A DNA stretch of 64,000 bases from Pelomonas sp047654785 (lineage in GTDB: Bacteria; Pseudomonadota; Gammaproteobacteria; Burkholderiales; Burkholderiaceae_C): the NCBI RefSeq assembly GCF_047654785.1, contig NZ_JASGKQ010000003.1, positions 1,426,001 to 1,490,000 of the forward strand, read 5' to 3'. Both the position numbers and the translations under genes were made by a program. This document shows, in pieces, positions 17,562 through 28,091 of the stretch. The first letter of the stretch is position 1; each line of letters starts with the position of its first letter. The notes beneath the pieces are model-generated. The model did no database searches, was not told the DNA's origin, and saw only the letters and a program-made list of their open reading frames with translations.

Positions 17562-18418
17562 AACTCATCGACTGCATCGACACCCAAGCCGCCCGCTTGA
17601 CCCAAGCGGGCGTGTTTTTTGGCCATGGCACCACGAATGCCTTCGACGAGGCCTTGTGGCTGGTGCTGTGGCGCCTCGGCATCCCGCTGGACGCGCTGGA
17701 CGAGCACGAAGGCCGCGAGCTGAGCGACGCCGAGGCCGCGTCCGTCGCCGCCCTCGTCGACGAGCGCATCGCCACCCGCAAGCCCGCCGCCTACCTGACC
17801 GGCGAGGCCTGGCTGCAGGGCGTGCCGTTCACCATCGACGAGCGCGCCATCGTGCCGCGCAGCTTCATCGCCGAGCTGATCGCCGACGCCAGCATCGACC
17901 CCTGGCTGCGCCCCGACAGCCGCCGCGTGCTCGACCTGTGCACCGGCAACGGCAGCCTGGCGGTGCTGGCGGCGCTGGCCTGGCCGGAGGTCGAGGTCGA
18001 TGCGCTGGACCTGAGCGCCGAGGCGCTCGAAGTCGCCCGGCTCAACGTCGAGCGCCACGGCCTGGCCGGGCGCATCCGGCTGCTGCAGGGCGACGGCCTG
18101 CGGGGCGCGCACGGGCCGTACGACCTGATCCTCTGCAACCCGCCCTACGTGAACAGCGCCAGCATGGCCGCCCTGCCCGCCGAGTACCGCGCCGAGCCCG
18201 CGCTGGCGCTGGCCGGCGGCGCCGATGGCATGGACTTCGTCCGCGCGCTGCTGCGCGACGCGCCCGCCGCGCTGGCCGAAGGCGGCGTGCTGGTGCTGGA
18301 GATCGGCCACGAGCGCGAGCACTTCGAGGCCGCGTTCCCGCGCCTCGAAGCCGTCTGGATGGACACCTCCGCCGGCGCCGACCAGGTGCTGCTGCTGACC
18401 CGGGAGAACCTGCTGTGA
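17558..18418 (+). CDS. prmB: Ribosomal protein L3 N5-glutamine methyltransferase PrmB
   Basis: SAM-dependent methyltransferase of 286 residues that methylates a Gln of ribosomal protein L3. The catalytic NPPY is at about residues 194-197, and the SAM-binding loop LDLCTGNGSLAV at about 125-136. The N-terminal helical domain carries AGVFFGHGTTNAFDEA, a PrmB hallmark. A TTG start (overlapping the pilU stop as TTGA) is proposed because homology begins here and no ATG precedes it in frame. An intrinsic-terminator-like hairpin with a T-run lies inside codons 11-21, encoding the ARLTQAGVFF stretch. The next gene starts at an overlapping GTG. HemK/PrmC is the main alternative, but the N-terminal motif favours PrmB. 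Confidence 0.9.
   Translation: MKLIDCIDTQAARLTQAGVFFGHGTTNAFDEALWLVLWRLGIPLDALDEHEGRELSDAEAASVAALVDERIATRKPAAYLTGEAWLQGVPFTIDERAIVPRSFIAELIADASIDPWLRPDSRRVLDLCTGNGSLAVLAALAWPEVEVDALDLSAEALEVARLNVERHGLAGRIRLLQGDGLRGAHGPYDLILCNPPYVNSASMAALPAEYRAEPALALAGGADGMDFVRALLRDAPAALAEGGVLVLEIGHEREHFEAAFPRLEAVWMDTSAGADQVLLLTRENLL
17590..17620 (+). terminator. Intrinsic terminator embedded in the 5' coding region of prmB
   Basis: A 9-bp stem (17590-17598 with 17604-17612; core GCCCGCTT / AAGCGGGC) with loop GACCC is followed by TGTTTTTT (17613-17620). It lies 28 bases past the pilU stop codon, where a terminator would be expected, yet the same bases encode a conserved PrmB segment if the TTG start is right. 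It would limit transcription from pilU into prmB and the ABC-F gene. Confidence 0.7.
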
Positions 18419-20367
18419 TCACGCTGCGCGACATCACGCTGCGCCGCGGCGTCAAGGTGGTGCTGGACGGCGCGTCCGCGACGCTGCAGCCCGGCGAGAA
18501 GATCGGCCTGGTGGGCCGCAACGGCGCCGGCAAGTCCAGCCTGTTCGCGCTGCTGACCGGGCGGCTGTCCAACGACCGCGGCGAGGTCGAGGTGCCCAAG
18601 CACTGGCGCCGCTCCGAGGTCGCCCAGCACATGCCCGAGACCGAGGACGGCGCGACCGACTTCGTGCTGCAGGGCGACCTGACGCTGGTGGCCGCCCGCG
18701 TCGCGCTCGCGCAGGCCGAGCAGGCCGAGGACGGCCACGCGATGGCCGAGGCCCACGCCGCGCTGGCCGATGCCGGCGCCTTCGACGCCCGCGCCCGCGC
18801 GCAGGCGCTGCTGATGGGCCTGGGCTTCAAGGCCGAGCAGCTGGACGCGCCGGTCAACAGCTTCTCCGGCGGCTGGCGCATGCGGCTGCAGCTGGCCCGC
18901 GCGCTGATGTGCCCGGCCGAGCTGATGCTGCTGGACGAGCCCACCAACCACCTGGACCTGGACGCCCTGGTCTGGCTGGAGGCCTGGCTGCAGCGCTACG
19001 ACGGCACGCTGATCATCATCAGCCACGACCGCGAGTTCCTGGACGCGATCACCAAGGTCACGCTGCACCTGGACGAGGGCAAGCTGGTGCGCTACGGCGG
19101 CAACTACACCAGCTTCGAGAGCCAGCGCGCCGAGCGCATGGTGCTGCAGCAGGCCGCGTTCGAGCGCCAGCAGGAGAAGGTCGCCCACCTGCAGAAGTTC
19201 ATCGACCGCTTCAAGGCCAAGGCCAGCAAGGCCAAGCAGGCGCAGAGCCGCGTCAAGGCGCTGGAGCGCATGGAGAAGCTGGCGCCGGTGCTGGCCTCGG
19301 CCGACTTCAACTTCGAGTTCCGCGAGCCGCTGAACCTGCCCAACCCGATGCTGATGTTCGATGAGCTGTCGGCCGGCTACCGCACGGACGACGGCGACAA
19401 GATCATCGTGCGCGGCGTCGACCGCTCCGTGCTGGCCGGCCAGCGCATCGGCATCCTCGGCGCCAACGGCCAGGGCAAGTCCACGCTGGTCAAGACCATC
19501 GCCCGCGCACAGCAGCCCATGGCCGGCAGGCTGACCGAGGGCAAGGGCCTGTCCATCGGCTACTTCGCGCAGCAGGAGCTGGACGTGCTGCGGCTGGACG
19601 AAGGCCCGCTGGCGCACATGGTGCGCCTCGCGCGCGACGTGGGCCCCGCCGGCCGCGAGCAGGAGCTGCGCGACTTCCTCGGCCAGTTCCGCTTCACCGG
19701 CGACATGGTCAACCAGGCCGTCGGCAGCCTCTCCGGCGGCGAGAAGGCGCGCCTCGTGCTGGCGATGCTGGTGTGGCAGCGGCCCAACCTGCTGCTGCTG
19801 GACGAGCCCACCAACCACCTGGACCTGAACACCCGCGAGGCGCTGTCGCTGGCGCTCAACGAGTTCGAGGGCACGGTCATGCTGGTCAGCCACGACCGCG
19901 CGCTGCTGCGCGAGGTGTGCGACGAGTTCTGGCTGGTGGCCGACGGCCAGGTCAAGCCCTTCGACGGCGACCTGGACGACTACCAGCGCTGGCTGCTCGA
20001 CCAGAGCAGGGAAGCGGCGCGCGTGACCAGGAAGCCGCCGCCCGCCGCTCGCCCGGCGGTGGCCGCGGCGCCCGCCGCCGCCGCGCCGCCCCCGGCCTCG
20101 CGCGAGGACCGCAAGGCCTCGGGCCAGGCGCGCGCCAGGCTCGCCGAGCAGACCCGGCCGCTGCGCAAGGAGATGGAGGCCATCGACCGGCGCATGCATG
20201 CGCTGGCCGAGGAGCGCGCCGGCATCGAGGCGCAGCTGGCCGAGGGCGCCGCCGCGTCGGCCATCGCCGAGATGGGCCGGCGGCTGAAGGCCATCGCCGA
20301 CCAGCTCGACGCCGAAGAGATACGCTGGCTGGAGTTGGGCGAGCAGATCGAAGCCCTGTCCGCCTGA
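18415..20367 (+). CDS. yheS: ABC-F ATPase, YheS type
   Basis: Soluble tandem ABC protein of 650 residues that acts on the ribosome rather than in transport. ABC1 has Walker A GLVGRNGAGKSS, signature FSGGWRMRLQLARAL and Walker B LMLLDEPTNHLDLDA. The interdomain linker (P-site tRNA interaction motif) is rich in Lys/Gln around residues 240-290 (KFIDRFKAKASKAKQAQSR). ABC2 has GILGANGQGKST, LSGGEKARLVLAML and LLLLDEPTNHLDLN. The C-terminus has a charged coiled coil after an Ala/Pro-rich spacer. Layout and length match E. coli YheS (637 residues). A GTG start overlaps the prmB stop (GTGA), and the homology begins there. Likely role: translation factor that relieves stalled or antibiotic-bound ribosomes. 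Confidence 0.93.
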   Translation: MITLRDITLRRGVKVVLDGASATLQPGEKIGLVGRNGAGKSSLFALLTGRLSNDRGEVEVPKHWRRSEVAQHMPETEDGATDFVLQGDLTLVAARVALAQAEQAEDGHAMAEAHAALADAGAFDARARAQALLMGLGFKAEQLDAPVNSFSGGWRMRLQLARALMCPAELMLLDEPTNHLDLDALVWLEAWLQRYDGTLIIISHDREFLDAITKVTLHLDEGKLVRYGGNYTSFESQRAERMVLQQAAFERQQEKVAHLQKFIDRFKAKASKAKQAQSRVKALERMEKLAPVLASADFNFEFREPLNLPNPMLMFDELSAGYRTDDGDKIIVRGVDRSVLAGQRIGILGANGQGKSTLVKTIARAQQPMAGRLTEGKGLSIGYFAQQELDVLRLDEGPLAHMVRLARDVGPAGREQELRDFLGQFRFTGDMVNQAVGSLSGGEKARLVLAMLVWQRPNLLLLDEPTNHLDLNTREALSLALNEFEGTVMLVSHDRALLREVCDEFWLVADGQVKPFDGDLDDYQRWLLDQSREAARVTRKPPPAARPAVAAAPAAAAPPPASREDRKASGQARARLAEQTRPLRKEMEAIDRRMHALAEERAGIEAQLAEGAAASAIAEMGRRLKAIADQLDAEEIRWLELGEQIEALSA

Positions 20368-20402
20368 CGCCGCCCCACCCGCCACCCACGAAGGAGCCCA
20401 CC

Positions 20403-20837
20403 ATGGCCATCGAGAAAGCCCTCTACACCGCCACCGCCACGGCCACCGGCGGCCGCGCCGGCACCGCCAGGTCGTCCGACGGCGCGCTGGACCTGGCGCT
20501 GTCCACGCCCAAGGAACTCGGCGGCGCCGGTGGCCCCGGCACCAACCCCGAGCAGCTGTTCGCCGCCGGCTATGCGGCCTGCTTCATCGGCGCGATGAAG
20601 GCCGTGGCCGGCCGGCAGAAGATCGCGCTGCCGGCGGACGTGGCCATCACCAGCAGCGTCGCCATCGGCCCGCACGCCGGCAAGCCCGGCGCCTTCGGCA
20701 TCCAGGTCGACATGCGGATCGCCGTCCCCGGCATGGACCGCGCCGCGCTGGAGGCGCTGGTGGCTGCGGCCCACGAGGTCTGCCCCTACTCCAACGCCAC
20801 GCGCGGCAACGTGGACGTCACGCTGAGCCTCGCCTGA
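20403..20837 (+). CDS. ohr: Organic hydroperoxide resistance protein Ohr
   Basis: Thiol peroxidase of the Ohr/OsmC fold, 144 residues, that reduces organic and fatty-acid hydroperoxides in the cytoplasm with lipoylated protein as electron donor. Both redox cysteines are present: C60 in GYAACFIGA and C127 in HEVCPYSNATRGNV. GTNPEQLFAAGYAACF is the Ohr rather than OsmC signature. A strong GAAGGAG lies before the ATG. The adjacent regulator OhrR is absent from this window. The lipid A acyltransferase gene begins 14 bases downstream, so they may share a transcript. Confidence 0.95.
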   Translation: MAIEKALYTATATATGGRAGTARSSDGALDLALSTPKELGGAGGPGTNPEQLFAAGYAACFIGAMKAVAGRQKIALPADVAITSSVAIGPHAGKPGAFGIQVDMRIAVPGMDRAALEALVAAAHEVCPYSNATRGNVDVTLSLA

Positions 20838-20851
20838 GCCGGGGCGCGCGC

Positions 20852-21721
20852 ATGGGCGTGAAGCTGCTCGTGGGCGCGGTGTGGCTGCTGAGCTGGCTGC
20901 CATTCCGCGCCGTGTCGGCGCTGGGCTGGCTGCTGGGCAACCTGGTCTACCTGCTGCCCACGTCGCGCCGGCACATCGGCGAGGTGAACCTGCGGCTGTG
21001 CCTGCCGGCGCTGGACGAGGCCGCGCGCGCGCGGCTGCTGCGCCGGCACTTCGTCGCCATCGTGCAGATGCTGCTGGAGTACGGCTACGGCTGGTTCGCG
21101 TCCCGCGAGCGGCTGAAGCGGCTGGTGCGCATCGACGGCCTGGAGCACCTGCAGGCGCTGGCGGGCCGCAACGTGATCCTGATGATGCCGCACTTCACCG
21201 GGCTGGACCTGGCCGGGCTGCGCGTGTCGCTGGAGACGCCGCTGGTCAGCATCTACTCGGTGCAGAAGGACCCGTGGCTGGACGCCTTCTTCCGCGCCCG
21301 GCGGCTGCGCTTCGGCACCGGCATCATCTTCTCGCGCCGGCAGGGCACCCGGCCCACGCTGCGCGCGCTGCGCGACGGCTACCGCCTGTACTACCTGCCC
21401 GACCAGGACTTCGGCGCCCGCGACTCGGTGTTCGTGCCCTTCTTCGGCGTGCCGGCGGCCACCATCGGCGGGCTGTCGCGCATGGCCGCGGCGACCGACG
21501 CGGCCGTGCTGCCCTGCTACCCGCGCCGCGAGGCGGACGGCTACACGCTGGTCATCGAGCCGGCGCTGCAGGGCTTCCCCACCGACGACGTCACGGCCGA
21601 CACCGCACGGATGAACGCCGTCATCGAGCGCCAGGCGCGCGGACAATTGCACCAATACTTCTGGCTGCACAAGCGCTTCAAGTCGCGCCCGCCCGGCGAG
21701 GCCGACTTCTACGCCAAATGA
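20852..21721 (+). CDS. LpxL/HtrB-like lipid A acyltransferase
   Basis: Inner-membrane acyltransferase of 289 residues of the LPLAT (LpxL/LpxM) family, adding a secondary acyl chain to lipid A. One N-terminal membrane segment (about 4-32) is followed by the catalytic HX4D motif (MMPHFTGLDLAG, about residue 112) and conserved downstream elements such as SIYSVQKDPWLD and FVPFFGVPAAT. The C-terminal HKRFKSRPPGE is typical of the family (HKRFKTRPPGE in LpxL). The stop overlaps the start of an LpxO-type hydroxylase by four bases, so both products likely act on the same secondary acyl group. Chain specificity cannot be read from the sequence. Confidence 0.92.
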   Translation: MGVKLLVGAVWLLSWLPFRAVSALGWLLGNLVYLLPTSRRHIGEVNLRLCLPALDEAARARLLRRHFVAIVQMLLEYGYGWFASRERLKRLVRIDGLEHLQALAGRNVILMMPHFTGLDLAGLRVSLETPLVSIYSVQKDPWLDAFFRARRLRFGTGIIFSRRQGTRPTLRALRDGYRLYYLPDQDFGARDSVFVPFFGVPAATIGGLSRMAAATDAAVLPCYPRREADGYTLVIEPALQGFPTDDVTADTARMNAVIERQARGQLHQYFWLHKRFKSRPPGEADFYAK

Positions 21722-22635
21722 CTGACATCCCCTACATCAAGCTCACCATCGTCGCGGTGTTCGTCGCCAGCACGGTCTACGTCCACTTCCGGGGCCGCGT
21801 GCGGCTGCGCTTCTTCCGGCAGCTGACGGACCACTCGACCTTCATGGCGCCGATCAACTGCCTGATGTACCTGTTCTCCAGGCTGCCGGCCAAGCCCTAC
21901 CTGCCGGTGTCGGCGTTCCCCGAGCTGAAGCTGCTGCAGGACCACTGGCAGGACATCCGCGCCGAGGCCTACCGGCTCGCCGAGGCCGGCGAGATCAAGA
22001 AGAGCGACCAGTACAACGACGCCGGCTTCAACAGCTTCTTCAAGACCGGCTGGACGCGCTTCCACCTGAAGTGGTACGACGACGCGCACGCCTCCGCGAA
22101 GGCGCTGTGCCCGGTGACCACGGGGCTGCTGCAGCGCCTGCCGACCGTGAAGGCGGCGATGTTCGCGGCGCTGCCGCCGGGCGGCCGGCTGGTCACGCAC
22201 CGCGACCCCTTCGCCGGCTCGCTGCGCTACCACCTGGGGCTGGCCACGCCCAACGACGACCGCTGCTACATCTCGGTGGACGGCGAGCGCTACTCCTGGC
22301 GCGATGGCGAGGGCGTCGTCTTCGACGAGACCTATCTGCACTACGCCGAGAACCAGTCCGGGCAGATGCGCATCATCCTGTTCTGCGACGTCGAGCGGCC
22401 GCTGAACAACCCGCTCGCCCGTGCGTTCAACCACTTCATCAGCCACACGCTGATCCGCGCGGCCTCGGCGCCCAACGCGGCCACCGACCGCACCGGCGGC
22501 ATCAACAAGGCCTTCGCCTACGTGCAGCAGGTGCGCCTGTTCGGCAAGCGCATCAAGGCCAGGAGCCGCTTCGCCTACTACGGGCTGCAGTGGCTGATCT
22601 TCGGCGGCCTGCTGCTGTGGTGGCTGCTGGGCTGA
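21718..22635 (+). CDS. lpxO: LpxO-type lipid A 2-hydroxylase (Asp/Asn beta-hydroxylase family)
   Basis: Fe(II)/2-oxoglutarate-dependent dioxygenase of 305 residues. An N-terminal membrane segment (about 5-20) is followed by a large domain with the iron ligands in THRDPFAGSLRYHLGL (His-x-Asp) and a distal His in YLHYAENQSG. A C-terminal hydrophobic helix (LQWLIFGGLLLWWLLG) gives a second anchor. LpxO adds a 2-hydroxyl to secondary acyl chains of lipid A, and the translational coupling to an LpxL-like acyltransferase supports that substrate. The modification generally helps resistance to cationic peptides. The alternative, a protein Asp/Asn hydroxylase, is less likely because of the two membrane anchors. 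Confidence 0.9.
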   Translation: MTDIPYIKLTIVAVFVASTVYVHFRGRVRLRFFRQLTDHSTFMAPINCLMYLFSRLPAKPYLPVSAFPELKLLQDHWQDIRAEAYRLAEAGEIKKSDQYNDAGFNSFFKTGWTRFHLKWYDDAHASAKALCPVTTGLLQRLPTVKAAMFAALPPGGRLVTHRDPFAGSLRYHLGLATPNDDRCYISVDGERYSWRDGEGVVFDETYLHYAENQSGQMRIILFCDVERPLNNPLARAFNHFISHTLIRAASAPNAATDRTGGINKAFAYVQQVRLFGKRIKARSRFAYYGLQWLIFGGLLLWWLLG

Positions 22636-22722
22636 GGCCATGGCCCGGGTGCGCAAACCGCTGTTCTTCGCGGCCGTCCACGCGCACGGCGACTGACGCG
22701 GCCTTGTTTCGTCACCGGATTT

Positions 22723-22738
22723 GATGCACATTTGCATC
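22723..22738. promoter_or_regulatory. Candidate VapBC operator
   Basis: Perfect inverted repeat GATGCA-CATT-TGCATC (6-4-6) located 23 bases before the vapB start, in an A+T-richer pocket. Toxin-antitoxin operons are normally autorepressed by antitoxin-toxin complexes binding such repeats; the assignment rests on position and symmetry. Confidence 0.5.
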
Positions 22739-22761
22739 GAATCCATGGCAAGGAGTGCCGC

Positions 22762-22971
22762 ATGCGAACCACCGTCACGCTCGACGACGAGCTCTACCGC
22801 CGCGCGGTCGAGATGTCCGACAACACGCTGGAAGGTGCGAAATTGATTGAGGAGGCGGTGCGCACCTATGTGCGCGTCCGCGCCGCGCAGCGGCTGATCG
22901 CGCTGGGCGGCAGCGTGCCCGACATGGCGCCCATCCCGCGCCGCCGGCCCGCCACCGTCGAGCCGACATGA
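22762..22971 (+). CDS. vapB: VapB-type antitoxin
   Basis: A 69-residue antitoxin with an N-terminal ribbon-helix-helix DNA-binding region (MRTTVTLDDELYRRAVEMSD) and a Pro/Arg-rich C-terminus that would wrap around the toxin. AAGGAG precedes the ATG by a few bases. The stop overlaps the start of the PIN-domain toxin as ATGA, so the two are translated together. The family (COG5450-like) neutralises VapC and represses its own operon; the inverted repeat upstream fits that. Nothing appears degraded. Confidence 0.9.
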   Translation: MRTTVTLDDELYRRAVEMSDNTLEGAKLIEEAVRTYVRVRAAQRLIALGGSVPDMAPIPRRRPATVEPT

Positions 22972-23357
22972 TCCTGGTGGACACCTGCGTCTGGTCGGAG
23001 CACTTCAAGCAGACCGACCTGACGCTGGTGGGCCTGCTGCAGGTGGGCCAGGTGCTGTCGCATGAGCTGGTGATCGGCGAACTGGCCTGCGGCACGCCGC
23101 CGGCTCCGCGCGCCAGCGTGCTGGCCGAGATCGGCCGGTTGCCGTCTGCCGGCGTGGCCACGGTGCAGGAAGCCATCCGGCTGCTCGACCGCGAGAAGCT
23201 GTTCGGCCGCGGCCTCGGCCTCGGCCTCGGCCTCATCGACATGCTGCTGCTGGCCTCCACGCTGATCACCCCCGGCGCCCGCCTCTACACCCTCGACAAG
23301 CGCCTGGACGCCGCGGCCCGCCAACTGGGCGTGGCCTACGGCGCCGCCGCGCACTGA
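22968..23357 (+). CDS. vapC: VapC-type PIN-domain ribonuclease toxin
   Basis: A 129-residue PIN nuclease toxin. Acidic active-site residues are visible: Asp5 in MILVDTCVW, Glu in VIGELACG, Asp in GLIDMLLLAS and Asp in YTLDKRLD. It would cleave tRNA or rRNA sites when free of VapB. An oddity is GRGLGLGLGLIDM, where four exact GGCCTC repeats give Gly-Leu dipeptides immediately before the third catalytic Asp; relatives I recall usually have one or two such residues, so the repeat may have expanded in frame. This could change activity. The gene ends 24 bases before the glycine riboswitch. Confidence 0.9.
   Translation: MILVDTCVWSEHFKQTDLTLVGLLQVGQVLSHELVIGELACGTPPAPRASVLAEIGRLPSAGVATVQEAIRLLDREKLFGRGLGLGLGLIDMLLLASTLITPGARLYTLDKRLDAAARQLGVAYGAAAH
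23211..23234 (+). repeat. (GGCCTC)x4 hexanucleotide tandem repeat inside vapC
   Basis: Four perfect tandem copies of GGCCTC encode repeated Gly-Leu just ahead of a catalytic Asp of the PIN toxin. Unit gain or loss by slippage would keep frame and change loop length by two residues at a time. Confidence 0.9.
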
Positions 23358-23367
23358 ACAACTCCCC

Positions 23368-23373
23368 TAGAAT
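23368..23373 (+). promoter_or_regulatory. Putative -10 element of the gcv operon
   Basis: TAGAAT lies 14 bases before the first stem of the riboswitch, the expected distance for a leader starting at about 23380. No good -35 hexamer is seen 16-18 bases further upstream. Confidence 0.35.
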
Positions 23374-23381
23374 GCCGCCCG

Positions 23382-23577
23382 GTCAGGAGAGCGCCCCGTT
23401 GCCGTTGGGGGCCGCCGAAGGCGCAACAACGCTCAGGCAGAAGGACTGACAAACGCCATCGGTGGCAGGCACCGGCGGCGTTCCTCACTGGAGAGAGGCC
23501 GGCCCCGGAGCCGGCCCACCGAAGGGGCAAGCGGGCACAGCGCTCGTCAATCTCTCAGGTACCCCGGACAGCGAGGA
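23382..23577 (+). ncRNA. Tandem glycine riboswitch
   Basis: Two glycine aptamers in series precede gcvT. Aptamer 1 spans about 23382-23450: P1 GTCAG pairs with CTGAC, enclosing GGAGAG, GCCGAAGGCGCAA and CTCAGGCAGAAGGAC. Aptamer 2 spans about 23482-23577: P1 TCCTC pairs with GAGGA, enclosing GGAGAG, CACCGAAGGGGCAA and CTCTCAGGTACCCCGGACAG. These blocks are the conserved core of the class (Rfam glycine family). In this class glycine binding usually turns on glycine cleavage genes; here the switch ends about 30 bases before the gcvT start, where no terminator with a T-run is seen, so control may be at translation initiation. Confidence 0.95.
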
Positions 23578-23607
23578 CATCCCACCCGCATTCCGTCGGA
23601 GCCCTCG

Positions 23608-24720
23608 ATGTCCTCTTTGCTGCAAACGCCCCTCCACGCCCTCCACGTCGAACTCGGCGCCAAGATGGTGCCCTTCGCCGGCTACGACATGCCGGTGCAA
23701 TACCCCAGCGGCGTGATGGCCGAGCACAAGCACACGCGCGCCGCCGCCGGGCTGTTCGACGTGTCGCACATGGGCCAGCTGCGCCTCGTCGGCGCCGATG
23801 CCGCCGCCGCGCTGGAGACGCTGGTGCCCGTGGACATCGTCGATCTCGGCGTGTTCAAGCAGCGCTACGCCCTCTTCACGAACGATCAGGGCGGCCTGCT
23901 CGACGACCTGATGGTCTGCAAACGCCCGGACGACCTCTTCATCGTCGTCAACGCCGGCTGCAAGGCGCAGGACATCGCGCACCTGCAACAGCACCTCGGC
24001 GCGCGCTGCGACGTCATCCCCATGCCCGAACGCGCGCTGCTCGCACTGCAAGGCCCGCAGGCCGTGGACGTGCTGTCGCGCCTGAACCCCGAGGTCGCCA
24101 AGCTGACCTTCATGACCGGCGGCTTCTTCGCGCTCGACGGCATCGACACCTTCGTCACCCGCTCCGGCTACACCGGCGAGGACGGTTTTGAGATCTCCGT
24201 CCACGAGGACGATGCCGTGGCGCTGGCGCGCAAACTGCTGGCCCATGCCGAGGTCAAACCCATCGGCCTGGGCGCGCGCGACTCGCTGCGGCTGGAAGCC
24301 GGCCTGTGCCTCTACGGCCACGACATCGACCAGACGACCACGCCGGTCGAAGCGTCCATCACCTGGGCCATCCAGAAGGTGCGCCGTGCCGGCGGCGCGC
24401 GGGCCGGCGGCTACCCCGGCGCGGCCGTCATCGACGCGCAACTGGCCCACGGCACGGCGCGCAAGCGCGTCGGCCTGGTCGGCAAGGAGCGCATGCCGGT
24501 GCGCGAGGGCGCCAGGATCGTCACGGCCGACGGCACCGAGATCGGCGTCGTCACCAGCGGCACGCTGGCGCCCACGGTCAACCAGCCGGTGGCGCTGGCC
24601 TACATCGCCACGCCCCATGCAGCCGTCGGCACCGAAGTCTTCGCCGTCGTGCGCGACAAGCGCACGCCGATGGTCGTCTCTGCCACCCCCTTCACCCCCA
24701 ACCGCTACTACCGAGGCTAA
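23608..24720 (+). CDS. gcvT: Aminomethyltransferase GcvT (T-protein)
   Basis: T-protein of the glycine cleavage system, 370 residues: moves the methylene group from lipoyl-bound aminomethyl on GcvH to tetrahydrofolate, releasing ammonia. It has MVPFAGYDMPVQYP near the N-terminus, GLFDVSHMGQ, TRSGYTGEDGFEI and the conserved RDSLRLEAGLCLYGHD segment. GGAG lies about seven bases before the ATG. First gene of gcvTHP, directly behind the glycine riboswitch; gcvH starts two bases after the stop. Nothing unusual in length or motifs. Confidence 0.97.
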   Translation: MSSLLQTPLHALHVELGAKMVPFAGYDMPVQYPSGVMAEHKHTRAAAGLFDVSHMGQLRLVGADAAAALETLVPVDIVDLGVFKQRYALFTNDQGGLLDDLMVCKRPDDLFIVVNAGCKAQDIAHLQQHLGARCDVIPMPERALLALQGPQAVDVLSRLNPEVAKLTFMTGGFFALDGIDTFVTRSGYTGEDGFEISVHEDDAVALARKLLAHAEVKPIGLGARDSLRLEAGLCLYGHDIDQTTTPVEASITWAIQKVRRAGGARAGGYPGAAVIDAQLAHGTARKRVGLVGKERMPVREGARIVTADGTEIGVVTSGTLAPTVNQPVALAYIATPHAAVGTEVFAVVRDKRTPMVVSATPFTPNRYYRG

Positions 24721-24722
24721 AC

Positions 24723-25097
24723 ATGTCCATCAAGTACACCCCCGACCACGAATGGCTGGAAGTCCACGGCGACGGCACCGCCACGGTGGGCATCACCGTC
24801 CACGCGCAGGATGCGCTGGGCGACGTGGTCTTCGTCGATCTGCCCGAAGTGGGCAAGAGCTATGCCGAGAAGGACGTGGCCGGCGTCGTCGAGTCCGTCA
24901 AGGCCGCGGCCGACGTCTACATGCCGGTGGACGGCGAGATCACCGAGGTCAACGAGGCGCTGCGCGACGACCCCTCGCTCGCCAACGCCGACCCGCTCAA
25001 GGCCGGCTGGTTCTTCAAGGTCAAGCTGGCCAAGCCCGCCCAGCTCGACGCGCTGATGGACTCGACCGCCTACGACGCCCTGCTCAAGACCCTGTAA
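24723..25097 (+). CDS. gcvH: Glycine cleavage system H protein GcvH
   Basis: Lipoyl carrier of 124 residues shuttling intermediates among P, T and L proteins. The lipoylated Lys is K60 in ESVKAAADVY, within the classical H-protein motif. The N-terminus KYTPDHEWLEV and the C-terminal hydrophobic strand GWFFKVKL are normal. It is tightly packed between gcvT and gcvP, so stoichiometry would be set by one transcript. The L protein (lipoamide dehydrogenase) is not in this window. Confidence 0.97.
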   Translation: MSIKYTPDHEWLEVHGDGTATVGITVHAQDALGDVVFVDLPEVGKSYAEKDVAGVVESVKAAADVYMPVDGEITEVNEALRDDPSLANADPLKAGWFFKVKLAKPAQLDALMDSTAYDALLKTL

Positions 25098-25110
25098 TCC
25101 CCTGCCCGCC

Positions 25111-28029
<2,919 letters not shown>

Positions 28030-28054
28030 ATGACAGGCATCTGATTCATTGCCA

Positions 28055-28077
28055 GAATTGGAAAAATCTGTCAATTC
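28055..28077. promoter_or_regulatory. Inverted repeat upstream of the AbrB/PIN operon
   Basis: GAATTG (28055-28060) and CAATTC (28072-28077) form an inverted repeat with an 11-base spacer in the A+T-rich gap before the antitoxin start. It is a plausible autoregulatory operator; the evidence is symmetry and position only. Confidence 0.4.
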
Positions 28078-28091
28078 ACGAGGTATCGAAC

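Noticed and set aside
22640..22696. 18-codon ORF after lpxO (MARVRKPLFFAAVHAHGD)
   Set aside because: Too short, no ribosome-binding site, and no recognisable relative.
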